From contig JAUWNS010000026.1 in assembly GCA_030612485.1 (NCBI GenBank), forward strand, positions 1 through 19,629: DNA of 19,629 bases, read 5' to 3'. Below the pieces are notes generated by a model. It was not told where the DNA came from. It saw only the letters and a program-made list of their open reading frames with translations, and did not search any database. The translations under genes and the position numbers were made by a program. How positions within the stretch are numbered: position 1 is the stretch's first letter; the number at the start of each line of letters is the position of its first letter. This document shows, piece after piece, positions 1 through 7,635 of the stretch. This stretch comes from Candidatus Bipolaricaulota bacterium. Its GTDB lineage: Bacteria > Bipolaricaulota > Bipolaricaulia > UBA7950 > UBA9294.

Positions 1-191
1 TGTTCGATACCAAATAAGGCGTCAAGCGATATTCGATAGTCTCATAGTCTCGATGATGATCTAATATGAAACACGAAGCATCTATACAAACAACCATAAA
101 GATTTCGCGCGGTTTGACAAGGTCGAAGTCCTTCCCTGGCCATCGGCGGGCACGAGAACTTCTGCCATGACCTGAAGGAGTACCTGAAATC
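1..191. other. Left edge without an intact gene; possible 3' end of a lost gene
   Basis: No complete gene is seen. On the plus strand, codons from 118 to 195 read without a stop and end in the protein-like stretch IGGHENFCHDLKEYLKS before a TAG at 193-195. A neighbouring frame just upstream (about 101-139) reads FARFDKVEVLPWP. The two could be parts of one decayed gene joined by a frameshift, but I do not recognise the family. The first 100 bases are AT-rich and show no feature I can support. Confidence 0.2.
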
Positions 192-435
192 CTAGTCCCT
201 TCTTGGCGGGGCTGACATTGCATCCTTGGTTTTGGTGCGGAAGTTCGTTATGGGGAGCGAGTCATCGGGAGGTTCTTGCAGGAAGAAATGGCCGAATGGC
301 GTATGTGTCTTCTGCGCCAGCTTCTTCAACGGCGCGCGAGTGACAGCGCCAGAGCGCTCCCACGCAAGCGGTGCTCGTGTATCCGAGGGTGGACGAAGAG
401 ATCGACATGACGTTCGAAGCCAGCTGCATGAAGTC
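192..435 (-). pseudogene. Decayed XRE-ImmA/IrrE-type regulator fragment (copy 1)
   Basis: Reading the minus strand, the frame ending in a TAG at 192-194 contains LAWERSGAVTRAPLKKLAQ, then THTPFGHFFLQEPPDD, then SLPITNFRT. This is the characteristic junction of an N-terminal XRE helix-turn-helix with an ImmA/IrrE (COG2856) peptidase domain, where homologues read roughly WE..G..T...L.KLA...H.PFG.FFL.EPP....PI.DFRT. The part before the tryptophan continues in another frame (MQLASNVMSISSSTL, about 380-432), so at least one frameshift is present. Nothing resembling the HExxH catalytic part follows the FRT motif; the frame ends 14 codons later. I infer a dead fragment of a regulator/anti-repressor gene of the kind found in mobile elements and toxin-antitoxin loci. 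Family assignment is by recalled motif pattern only. Confidence 0.55.
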
Positions 436-860
436 AGGATCGTTACAATCGATCTTCGTGAGCCAAGGGCGCGTAGATACACATGATTTGGTCTTCGGTT
501 CGCACACAGCGGTCAGTAGAGCACGAAAACGGTGGGGACTTTGGGCCGGCAAGGGGTAGCCCTTGTCGGAGATTCGAGTAGATACGGGTGTTCACCCACG
601 TGGCGAACACCAAGAATAAAGACTTGACCCCGCAGCCCAGTCGCGGCCTCTCAGATGTAGCAAATTGGGGATACATGAAGCAAGCGCCGTGAAGCTTAGG
701 GAAGGTCTGGCCGCGATGATTCGCTCGTTTGCCCCGCGAAGCAAGGGAGTATAGCACCCATTCCACGCACAAATCCGTGGATGGACTGCGTTCCCAGGCC
801 TCCCATCTGGAGATGCGAGGAATCGATGTCTACTTTACAGGATACCCACAGGCAAGCCAG
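436..860. other. Non-coding stretch with one hairpin
   Basis: No frame on either strand gives a protein-like sequence with a credible start and ribosome binding site. The only structure I can point to is the inverted repeat at 587-611, followed by a short AATAAAGACTTGACCCC stretch at 614-630. The minus strand stays open over 443-772, but the translation has no recognisable motif or consistent composition. Confidence 0.4.
587..611. repeat. Inverted repeat, REP-like hairpin
   Basis: GGTGTTC at 587-593 pairs perfectly with GAACACC at 605-611 across an 11-base loop that itself contains the palindrome CCACGTGG. It lies in non-coding DNA. A REP-type element would fit the REP-associated transposase remnant elsewhere in the window, but one copy cannot show that. 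Confidence 0.35.
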
Positions 861-2333
861 CTAGCATCCGTTTGTGGCCGGACTCCCTGGGAAATCGGGG
901 CAGTAGTCCTCCGCATCCGGAACCCCATCCCCGTCACGATCATCAGATGTACTCGGACTGCTGTCCGGTTCGGGGCCCATCTGCGACGGGCGATGCGGCG
1001 TGATCGGTAAGTACCAACTCGTTGACGAGATCGTTGTGCCGAAGTACAGATCCTGATGAACGCCGACCCCAGTCTCCCAATATGTACCGTGCTGGGCGAT
1101 GATAGGTTGATCGGAAGTGATTACCACAGAGAAACTTATTTCGTCGCCGACGCTCTCCGGCAGGCTGACCGAGTTTCTCGCGAACGGATCGAGCGCCAAG
1201 TTGGGACCGTCCACTGTTCCGGTATCCGTCATATAGGTGACGCTCACATCGGTTGATGTGCTTCCAACGTTCTGCACCGTAAGCCAGGCACTGGCACCGC
1301 GGTGGGATCGCGCTACGGGAACGTACCACTGCGTCGCCGGCTCGGTCACCCCTATTGTGGTGTCATACCCGCTGTGGCCGTTCCAGGTCATCGATTGAGC
1401 GGCCACTACCGGCACGTCCGAGGTAACGACCGTCGCGAAATGAGCCTGATCGGGGAACGTGTCAGCCACATTAAACTTGTCGTGCGTCATCGGCGCCACG
1501 TTGAGGTTCGGTCCGTTGTGCTTTATTCCACCGCCGTAGTAGGTGACCTGAACATCCGCTGTGTTGGAGCCGGGATTCTGGACCATGATCCAAGTCTCAA
1601 AGCCACTCCCCTCGGCCGTGTTGCCCTCGGCGAGATACCATGTGGTCGCTGGAGCCATTGCCCCCCGCGAAATCGTGGTCGAGGCCCCGCCGTTCCAATA
1701 AGTCGACAGTTGCGCTACCACCGGAACATCCGACGTGACAACTGCTGAAACACTCGACCAGTCGGGCAACGTGTCTGCGACGTTGATCTCTGTCTGGCCG
1801 ACCGGGTCCAGCGTGAACGTCGGCCCTTCGTGCGTACCGCCGGGCGTCATGTAGGTTAGTTCGACCTGGGCTGACTGCTCTCCGGGATTCTGGATAAGGA
1901 TGTACGACTCGAATTCACCGTAGGTACTCCCCTCTGCCAGGTACCATGTCGTCGATGGCGTCGGCACTCCGCCCAAATGGGATGCCCATTGTGTTCCGGA
2001 ACTCGGATCAGACCACAGGTATGTCTGCGATGCGACCACCGGGACGTTCGACGTCACGATGGCTGCCGATCCCCATGGCCCTGGAAACGCGTCATTCACA
2101 TTCACGGTCGCGCGCGTATTGGGCGCAACAGTCAACTCGTAGTCGGGCGTGGTCGGATCGCACGGTGTCTGATACGTTACCTGCACGTGGGCCACCGTGT
2201 CGGACACGTTCTGCACCACGATCACCGAGGAATAGGCGTACGTTCCGTCACTCGCCCAATCCTCTAAATTTCCACCGAATCCGATCATCCCCACCAGAAG
2301 AATCACCATCAGGCCAGCAAATATTCGCCGCAT
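861..2333 (-). CDS. Secreted repeat protein with TSP3-like calcium-binding tail
   Basis: The 490-residue product starts at the ATG at 2331-2333, chosen because AAGGAGG (2340-2346) sits just upstream and an N-terminal signal segment (MRRIFAGLMVILLVGMIGFGG) follows; a longer frame to 2435 lacks both. After the signal come four tandem beta-rich repeats of about 100 residues. Each holds a VQN/IQNPG element, a T/V-x-V-T-Y-x-T strand, a VADTxPD-like element, VVTSDVPVVA and, between repeats, TTWYLAEG or a decayed form of it. These match my memory of DUF5719-type extracellular repeats. A low-complexity Pro/Ser linker leads to DRDGDGVPDAEDYCPD, a thrombospondin type 3-like calcium-binding motif, with the end at about residue 490. 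No transmembrane anchor or LPxTG is visible, so release or non-covalent attachment is likely. It probably acts at the cell surface in adhesion or matrix; the exact role is unknown. Confidence 0.8.
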   Translation of the reverse strand: MRRIFAGLMVILLVGMIGFGGNLEDWASDGTYAYSSVIVVQNVSDTVAHVQVTYQTPCDPTTPDYELTVAPNTRATVNVNDAFPGPWGSAAIVTSNVPVVASQTYLWSDPSSGTQWASHLGGVPTPSTTWYLAEGSTYGEFESYILIQNPGEQSAQVELTYMTPGGTHEGPTFTLDPVGQTEINVADTLPDWSSVSAVVTSDVPVVAQLSTYWNGGASTTISRGAMAPATTWYLAEGNTAEGSGFETWIMVQNPGSNTADVQVTYYGGGIKHNGPNLNVAPMTHDKFNVADTFPDQAHFATVVTSDVPVVAAQSMTWNGHSGYDTTIGVTEPATQWYVPVARSHRGASAWLTVQNVGSTSTDVSVTYMTDTGTVDGPNLALDPFARNSVSLPESVGDEISFSVVITSDQPIIAQHGTYWETGVGVHQDLYFGTTISSTSWYLPITPHRPSQMGPEPDSSPSTSDDRDGDGVPDAEDYCPDFPGSPATNGC

Positions 2334-2352
2334 TCTCCACCTCCTTGCATCT

Positions 2353-2381
2353 ATAGTAAGAGTCTGATGTAAGTGTAACAA
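2353..2381 (-). promoter_or_regulatory. Putative sigma-70 promoter of the repeat-protein gene
   Basis: On the minus strand TTGTTA (2376-2381) and TACTAT (2353-2358) are separated by exactly 17 bases. The predicted start of transcription (about 2346) falls at the Shine-Dalgarno AAGGAGG, so the leader would be unusually short, about 12 nucleotides. Confidence 0.4.
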
Positions 2382-2462
2382 AGCCCGCGGATTCAGCCAA
2401 CTCGGTGGCGCGCTACATATCAAGCTCGCAAGCACTCCGCCTGAAAAGGCGTGTAGTGAGTA

Positions 2463-2480
2463 GTCATATCCTTATATGAC
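2463..2480. promoter_or_regulatory. Perfect palindrome between divergent genes (possible operator)
   Basis: GTCATAT (2463-2469) and ATATGAC (2474-2480) form a perfect 7-base inverted repeat around CCTT. It sits in the 221-base divergent spacer between the repeat-protein gene and the nuclease-fold gene, where a shared regulator could bind. It is AT-rich and has no T-tract, so a terminator is unlikely. Confidence 0.35.
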
Positions 2481-2554
2481 ACATAAGCCAAAACCTGCTT
2501 TACCCGTCTAGTTTTTGGCAGATTCAAGCAGTAGACTGATCTCGGTGATCGGTT

Positions 2555-3511
2555 ATGCGGAAAGGGATCAGAATGCTGGTTGTAGCATCTCTTATTTGGA
2601 TCGCATGCGGTATCGTGGCCGATGGTTGTCCCGTAGGTGTACCCGGATCGTGCATTCTCACAGTCGGCTTCTTCAATGCATTGCGCTTCGGGCACGGCGG
2701 GAGCTACTGCAAGGACATCGAGCAGTTCGCAGAGGTGTTTGAATCCTACGATCTCGTCGGACTGGGCGAGGTGATGAGGAACACTGGAAGCTGTGACGAC
2801 TACGAAGCCGGGGACCTTGGTCATCTTGCAGCACTTGTGAATCGGCTCAGGGTGGACACGGGCTATCCCTGGGCATACGTACCTAGTCCGACCGGTGTGG
2901 GCTCCAGCGGTTACAAGGAGTACTACGCCTTTGTCTACCGTGCAGATCGCGTGACGTGTACAAGCAGCGGGGCCTTCTACCCCGATCCATCTGAGCAGTT
3001 TGTGCGCAACCCGTTCTTTGTCAGTTTCCGCTCTGGCGACTTCGATTTCACCGCAGTTGTTGTCCACATTTACTGGGGTGATGGCAACGATGATCCAATT
3101 GCGGAGGTCGAAGCCCTTGATGATGTCTGGGCCTACGCTCAGGGGCTGGATGCATCTGAGAACGACATCCTCCTGATGGGTGACTTCAACGTCCACACGC
3201 CGAGTGCCTCTGCGTTTGGCGACCTCTACACCTTGGGTGTTGATCCGCTTCTATCCGGCTCTGGCATCCGGACCACCTACAGCACGGGGACATCGGCAGT
3301 GGGCGCAAGCTGGTATGACAACATATGGATCGACCTTCACTACACCGGCCACGAGTTCACAGGTGGAAGCGGTGTCGACTACTTACACAGGAGGTTCTTC
3401 TTGGATGCTTCGTGGCCTCACTTGGAAGTGAGAGCAAGCATCTCTGATCATTGTCCTGTATGGGTGCAGTTCTTCATCTCCCAGGGTGACGACGATCCAT
3501 CGGCTGAATGA
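2555..3511 (+). CDS. Secreted endonuclease/exonuclease/phosphatase (DNase I-fold) family protein
   Basis: The 318-residue product has a short basic N-terminus and hydrophobic signal segment (residues 1-22), so it is probably exported. The DNase I-like superfamily motifs appear in order: FFNALRFG with Asn41, GLGEV with the metal-binding Glu72, YKEYYAFVY (120-128), VVVHIYWG with His171, LLMGDFNVH with Asp210 and Asn212, SWYDNIWI with Asp255, and the terminal SDHCPV with Asp298-His299. All catalytic positions of a metal-dependent phosphodiester hydrolase are therefore present. Cysteines at 25, 33, 52, 80 and 81 could form disulfides. Secreted members act on extracellular nucleic acid or other phosphoesters; the substrate cannot be read from the sequence. 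The ATG at 2573 is an alternative start (AAAGGG upstream), but it would remove the basic MRKGIR region. The gene is divergent from the secreted repeat protein. Confidence 0.85.
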   Translation: MRKGIRMLVVASLIWIACGIVADGCPVGVPGSCILTVGFFNALRFGHGGSYCKDIEQFAEVFESYDLVGLGEVMRNTGSCDDYEAGDLGHLAALVNRLRVDTGYPWAYVPSPTGVGSSGYKEYYAFVYRADRVTCTSSGAFYPDPSEQFVRNPFFVSFRSGDFDFTAVVVHIYWGDGNDDPIAEVEALDDVWAYAQGLDASENDILLMGDFNVHTPSASAFGDLYTLGVDPLLSGSGIRTTYSTGTSAVGASWYDNIWIDLHYTGHEFTGGSGVDYLHRRFFLDASWPHLEVRASISDHCPVWVQFFISQGDDDPSAE

Positions 3512-3827
3512 CATGCAGACCTCATAGACGGCTGCCTCAGAGCTTGCGGGCGTGGAATATGAGGTTAGTTGAGTTCCCTACAGCCGTTCTAGCTTTCTCA
3601 GTTCACGAGAAGCTTATGACCCAGGACGGGATGTATGGGCATCTTAATTGGGTTCAAATGCAGGAAGGGGGTAAGAAGCCCCTTCCGGGGATGAGGATAA
3701 GCTGCCCTGGAAAGCGCGGAGGATCCTGTTTTCCCTAGACTCCGCACCATAAATGGTTCTTAGTCAACGAACGTTGCACCCCATGCACCACGCACATGGA
3801 TCTCCTCGAAACGACACAGAGTAGCCT
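3512..3827. other. Non-coding stretch after the nuclease-fold gene
   Basis: An open frame begins with an ATGA overlap at 3508 (76 codons) but has no recognisable motif and no spaced ribosome binding site, so I do not call a gene. The stretch contains one strong hairpin (3663-3686) and ends at the break point of the ImmA-type remnant at 3828. Confidence 0.35.
3663..3686. repeat. Perfect 8-bp hairpin
   Basis: GGAAGGGG (3663-3670) pairs with CCCCTTCC (3679-3686) across an 8-base loop. It is about 150 bases after the nuclease-fold gene and is followed by GGGGATGAGG rather than a T-tract, so it is a weak terminator candidate at best. Confidence 0.4.
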
Positions 3828-3992
3828 CGCCAGCTTCTTCAACCGCGCGAGTGTGATAGTTCCAGACTGCTCCCATTCGACTACCATCTCCGAGGGCACC
3901 TTCACGCTAATCGCCAACTTGTTTGGAGACAGGGAAACCCGCTGTCTGGCTCAACGAAGAAGTTCTGGTCGAACGGTTACACTCACGGACAT
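3828..3992 (-). pseudogene. 5' fragment of an XRE-ImmA/IrrE-type regulator, with nonsense codon (copy 2)
   Basis: From an ATG at 3990-3992 with GGGAG upstream, the minus strand reads MSVSVTVRPELLR, then TGA (3951-3953), then ARQRVSLSPNKLAISVKV, PSEMVVEWEQSG and TITLARLKKLA. This is the N-terminal XRE helix-turn-helix of ImmA/IrrE (COG2856) proteins, whose usual text is LRWAR.R.GLS...LA..L.V....V..WE.G...PTL.QL.KLA. The stop lies exactly where the conserved Trp of LRWAR is expected, so a TGG to TGA change is the simplest reading. Similarity ends abruptly after KKLA (3828); the THTPFG..FL.EPP part present in copy 1 is missing. The gene is therefore both nonsense-mutated and truncated. Copies 1 and 2 share the WE.SG..T...LKKLA block in the same orientation, 3.5 kb apart. 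Confidence 0.6.
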
Positions 3993-4230
3993 ACGTCATC
4001 TCCCGTTGCACACATTAGCACAGCTCTATACATCTATCTTTGCGTTTCGCACGAGGGTTGTCAAGCACCGCGAAAGCTAGCTCTGCCTGAAAAGCTCATC
4101 ATTGGAAAAGTCACCTCAGTAGCCTAGCCCGGCTTCACGAAGATCTCATCCTGATACCTTAATCGTTCTCATCTCGAGGAAAGCCTCGATTCTTGCTCCT
4201 GCATGCTTGCACAAAGCACTTAGTCTGCGG
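3993..4230. other. Non-coding spacer with a short hairpin
   Basis: No gene is seen. TCGAGG (4174-4179) and CCTCGA (4184-4189) form a small perfect hairpin with a four-base loop, 42-57 bases past the end of the minus-strand nuclease-like gene. No T-tract follows on the minus strand, so it is only a possible 3'-end structure. Confidence 0.3.
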
Positions 4231-5985
4231 TTATCTCTTCCTCGGTTCGCGGCCGAATACTCGGCGGACACAGTCCGCGAGGAAGTCCTTCGCGGCATTG
4301 GCAAGTATCTGATTGATCCGAAGCTCATCCCGGAACCTCTCCGTAGAGGCAATGTAGTCGTGTAGGCTTTCGTTTCGTTTGGGGACGTCCGATGAGTACG
4401 ACTGCAGAAGATCGAGGAAATCTATCCCGGGCGAGCTTTCGAGATTCTCAAGGTCGTCGATTGTCAGGATTGTGAGAGGTGCAAAGCGGAGTCCATTTGT
4501 CTCCCATTGCCAGGAACCGGGAGCTTGGGATGCATCCAACTTCCCGACCAAGAGATCTGCAAGGAACGATGTCACTAGCGGCTCTTGGAGAAGTCGGTCA
4601 TGGACTACGAGAACCGGGTAGACGAGTCTCAGGCATGAACTCGGATCTAGCCCCTTCCATCTTCCGGCTGCGAGTGATCGAATGGCGCGCGCCAATTGAC
4701 CTACCCCTACTGGCCTCTCCCAGTAGAGATACTTCTTCCTGAGCTCTGCTTGGAAGGCAGTTTCATCGCATTCGACAACTATGGCATCTGGGATGAACAC
4801 CGCCTTGGCTTCAAGCAGGACGAGTTGGTCCACATAGTCAAGGCAGGCATCGATCTGGAATTTTCGGCCGTCCGCATCAGGCAAGGCAACGTCACGATAG
4901 AGAATCCTATGTAGACCAACACCTGCGGGGAACACCTCATCCAGAATGTCGCCTGCGTACTCCTCGAATGCATCGCCGAAATGCCCGAATACCTCGTTTG
5001 CATCTCTCACACCGAGAAGTTGGAAGAGCGGGCCTACCATGTAACTATCTGCAAGCAGCAGTGGATCGGGAATGACGCCTCTGCCGTCGTCCAACGCAAT
5101 GATCGGCCTCTCGCGTAATGGCCTTAGGCTGAAGCCGGATGCCGCATCGAAGAAATTCGGAGGCCGATTGCCAGGCCACAACCTCTCACGGAGGTCGTCA
5201 AGTTTCCAGATCTGGTGTGCCTGGTATGCCTTGAATACCGCCGCGTATTCCGTGTCATGCCCAAGCGTAATTGCGTCACTTAGTACCATCGTGTTCTCAA
5301 GTTGGAGATGCATACTGATCAGAGCGCCTGCTGCTGTCATGTACTCAAGAGGGGACACTCCGGTAGCTTCTCTGAAGTCGCTATCGAGATCGGGATAGTG
5401 CTTGGGCAGGTACTCAAGGAAGAGCTTCTTGCCTCGGCCGACGACTCTCCACGGATCGACTCCAGACATTCCCGCATCGAGCGCTGTGCGGAAGAATACA
5501 AGCGCGATGTCTTTCAAAGCCTCGAAGTCTGCATTCTCTTCAAGAACCGCGCGAATCCTTGTCTCAGAGGCCCAGGAGCAGATCAGTGCTGCCTTGGTGA
5601 AAAGGTCCTTTTCAGTCTGCGTCCACTTTCCTTCGAGTGGAGGGGTGTTGGGATCGCACAGAAGTAGCGCCCAACGGACAAGTTCGAGCAACCCTTTTCG
5701 AGTGAGGAATGCTGTCTTCTCAGGATCGTTCTCATCGCGGGTTCGCGCAACTTCGTTGAGTCGGGCACCGGTCTCTGCTGTGAGAAGAGTGTTGGCCAGA
5801 CTCCGTTGGCGATCGAGCCTGGTCAGTCTTCGAGGGCCAGACAGTACTTGATTCGCACGAGTGCACATGACGAGTACGAGATTGAGGGGCAACGGAGCTA
5901 GGCAATCCCGCAGGTTTTCCACGGAGCACTCCTCCCCGGGAAAGAGGTCTCCGAGCTCCACGTACGAACCTATGTTTGCTGGCAT
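4231..5985 (-). CDS. Uncharacterised protein with a PD-(D/E)XK nuclease-like core
   Basis: The 584-residue soluble protein starts at the ATG at 5983-5985, preceded by GGAGAGGAT at a normal distance. Residues 1-330 are mostly helical, with no motif I recognise. From about residue 335 a PD-(D/E)XK pattern appears: FGDAFEEYAGDILDEVF (336-352, helix with Glu341/Glu342), FQIDACLDY (377-384, Asp379), then LVLLEAKAV (388-396, the E-x-K pair Glu392/Lys394), and VGVGQLARAI (426-435) as the following helix. This order (E, D, ExK, Q-helix) is that of restriction-endonuclease-fold nucleases. The last 130 residues add a further alpha/beta region. There is no signal peptide or membrane segment. The gene stands alone, next to decayed XRE-ImmA-type fragments, which suggests an accessory or defence locus. 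I infer a DNA- or RNA-directed nuclease; no experimental family name can be given. Confidence 0.6.
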   Translation of the reverse strand: MPANIGSYVELGDLFPGEECSVENLRDCLAPLPLNLVLVMCTRANQVLSGPRRLTRLDRQRSLANTLLTAETGARLNEVARTRDENDPEKTAFLTRKGLLELVRWALLLCDPNTPPLEGKWTQTEKDLFTKAALICSWASETRIRAVLEENADFEALKDIALVFFRTALDAGMSGVDPWRVVGRGKKLFLEYLPKHYPDLDSDFREATGVSPLEYMTAAGALISMHLQLENTMVLSDAITLGHDTEYAAVFKAYQAHQIWKLDDLRERLWPGNRPPNFFDAASGFSLRPLRERPIIALDDGRGVIPDPLLLADSYMVGPLFQLLGVRDANEVFGHFGDAFEEYAGDILDEVFPAGVGLHRILYRDVALPDADGRKFQIDACLDYVDQLVLLEAKAVFIPDAIVVECDETAFQAELRKKYLYWERPVGVGQLARAIRSLAAGRWKGLDPSSCLRLVYPVLVVHDRLLQEPLVTSFLADLLVGKLDASQAPGSWQWETNGLRFAPLTILTIDDLENLESSPGIDFLDLLQSYSSDVPKRNESLHDYIASTERFRDELRINQILANAAKDFLADCVRRVFGREPRKR

Positions 5986-6321
5986 ACGGCAATCCTCTCC
6001 TTTCCACCAAACCGGACTCTCTAGAGCTCTCCTTGGAAGGCGCGCTGGACAAGTGACGCCAGCAATTCATCCTCTACAGCCGCACGCGACTCGAGCTAGA
6101 TCACGTTAGCTCAATCGCATCTTGCGGGCAAGTGATAGAGTTATCATATACACGATAAGCGGGGATTGCATGCCCATTCTCGGATATGCCCTTGCGAGCG
6201 TCCCTGCTCCTTGCTTTTCGGCCAAGTTGTATGATAGCATTACAGGTATCGGTCGCTAAAAAAATGGTTAAAGCGGCCGACGTTTCCAGACCGGGAAGAA
6301 TTAAGCTCAGGGAGGATAAGG
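5986..6321. other. Spacer upstream of the PLP-enzyme gene
   Basis: There is no gene. A TATGAT (6230-6235) could be a -10 box, but no good -35 lies 16-18 bases upstream (TTGCTT at 6211 is only 13 bases away). A second weak pair is TTGCGG (6122-6127) and CATATA (6145-6150), 17 bases apart. A clear GGGAGGAT ribosome binding site ends the spacer. Confidence 0.25.
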
Positions 6322-7635
6322 ATGATCGATCTAACTGTCAACAAGGAACAACTCGAACGAACAGTAACACGGGCACGCGAACGGGGGATCATCGCCCCGA
6401 CATTCGCGCAGATGAAGGACCCGAATAAGATCCCTGAGAAGATTAAGGAACAAATGAAGGGCGTCGGCCTGTGGGATCTGCATCCGCTGAACCTGCTACG
6501 CATCACCTGGAAGAACGAGCCGGTTAAGCAAGGCGGTGGGTTCGACGGGGTGAACTACGTGGAGATCCCCTCGGAGATCACCGGGGTGAAAGCGCGGATC
6601 ATCGCCCTCGTCGGCAAGTGGTTCCCCACCGGGACACACAAGGTGGGAGCAACGTACGGATGCCTCGCCCCACGCCTTGTCACCGGCCAGTTCGACCCTA
6701 CCTTTCACAAGGCGGTCTGGCCGTCTACTGGAAATTACTGCCGCGGCGGTGCCTACAATTCCAACCTTCTCGCTTGCGACTCAATAGCCATCCTCCCCGA
6801 GGAGATGTCACAGGAACGCTTCCAGTGGCTATCCAGGGTCGCCGGCGAAGTGATCGCCACGCCGGGGTGCGAGTCGAACGTGTGGGAGATCTTCCAGAAG
6901 TGCATCGAGCTTCAGGCTACACGCGACAACATCATGATTTTTAATCAGTTTGACGAGTTTGGGAACCACCTGTGGCACTACGAGGTGACCGGTCACGCCA
7001 TGGAAGAGGTCCTGCAGCAGGAATTGGGAGAGAACGGTCGCTACGCCGGTGTCGTTCTTACTTCCGGCTCGTCAGGGACGATGGGATCCGGCGACTATCT
7101 GAAGGAGCTCTACCCGGCGAGCAAGCTCGTCGTCTCCGAAGCACTGCAGTGCCCCACCCTCCTGGAGAACGGGTTCGGTGGCCACCGGATCGAGGGGATC
7201 GGCGATAAGCACGTCCCGTGGATCCACAACGCGCGCAACACGGACATGGTGACAGGGATCGACGATGAGGACTGCATGAGCCTCATCCGTCTGTTCAACG
7301 ATCCGGCAGGACAAGCGTTCCTGCGGAGCCAAGGGGTTAGCGACGCGCTCATCGAACAGCTCCCGCTTCTTGGCATTTCCAGTGTGGCCAACCTCCTCTC
7401 GGCGATGAAGTTCGCCAAGTACTACGAGCTCACCGAAAAAGACGTTGTTCTCACCGTATTCACCGATTCGATGGAGCTCTACCAGACCCGCCTTGTAGAG
7501 CTGGAAGAGGAGAGGGGCGCGTACAATGAGATGCAGGCAGCGATAGACTACAACCGGTATCTCATGGGGATCAAGACCGATCATACTCTCGAACTTCGGT
7601 ATCAGGATCGTAAGCGGATTCACAACCTCAAGTAA
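6322..7635 (+). CDS. Fold-type II PLP-dependent enzyme, interrupted by TAA near its 3' end
   Basis: The visible frame gives 437 residues from an ATG with GGGAGGAT upstream. Motifs of the cysteine synthase/threonine synthase-like PLP superfamily (COG0031-related) are present: TGTHKVGA with the Schiff-base Lys107, STGNYCRGG (135-143) as the substrate/asparagine loop, and the glycine-rich phosphate cup TSGSSGTMGSGDY (247-259). The reaction is probably beta-elimination or replacement on an amino acid, but specificity cannot be read; databases commonly call such proteins 'PLP-dependent protein subunit beta'. The frame ends at TAA 7633-7635, yet the same frame stays open and protein-like for 52 more codons up to TAG 7792-7794. 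The intact product would be about 490 residues. A single Tyr (TAT/TAC) to TAA change would explain it. Catalytic residues are all upstream of the stop, so a shortened protein may be made. Confidence 0.8.
   Translation: MIDLTVNKEQLERTVTRARERGIIAPTFAQMKDPNKIPEKIKEQMKGVGLWDLHPLNLLRITWKNEPVKQGGGFDGVNYVEIPSEITGVKARIIALVGKWFPTGTHKVGATYGCLAPRLVTGQFDPTFHKAVWPSTGNYCRGGAYNSNLLACDSIAILPEEMSQERFQWLSRVAGEVIATPGCESNVWEIFQKCIELQATRDNIMIFNQFDEFGNHLWHYEVTGHAMEEVLQQELGENGRYAGVVLTSGSSGTMGSGDYLKELYPASKLVVSEALQCPTLLENGFGGHRIEGIGDKHVPWIHNARNTDMVTGIDDEDCMSLIRLFNDPAGQAFLRSQGVSDALIEQLPLLGISSVANLLSAMKFAKYYELTEKDVVLTVFTDSMELYQTRLVELEEERGAYNEMQAAIDYNRYLMGIKTDHTLELRYQDRKRIHNLK

Noticed and set aside
443..772. 109-codon minus-strand open frame
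   Set aside because: It has no recognisable domain, mixed composition and no Shine-Dalgarno, and it crosses the hairpin at 587-611.
1302..2356. Several plus-strand open frames of 96-148 codons opposite the secreted repeat protein
   Set aside because: They are shadows of the minus-strand gene, whose repeats, signal peptide and ribosome binding site are clear.
3508..3738. 76-codon open frame overlapping the nuclease-fold gene stop by ATGA
   Set aside because: The overlap looks like translational coupling, but the product has no motif, odd composition and contains a strong hairpin; no ribosome binding site supports it.
3951..3953. TGA read as Trp (alternative genetic code)
   Set aside because: Intact genes here end in TGA (2555-3511, 8310-9128), and the surrounding remnant is truncated as well, so a nonsense mutation is simpler.
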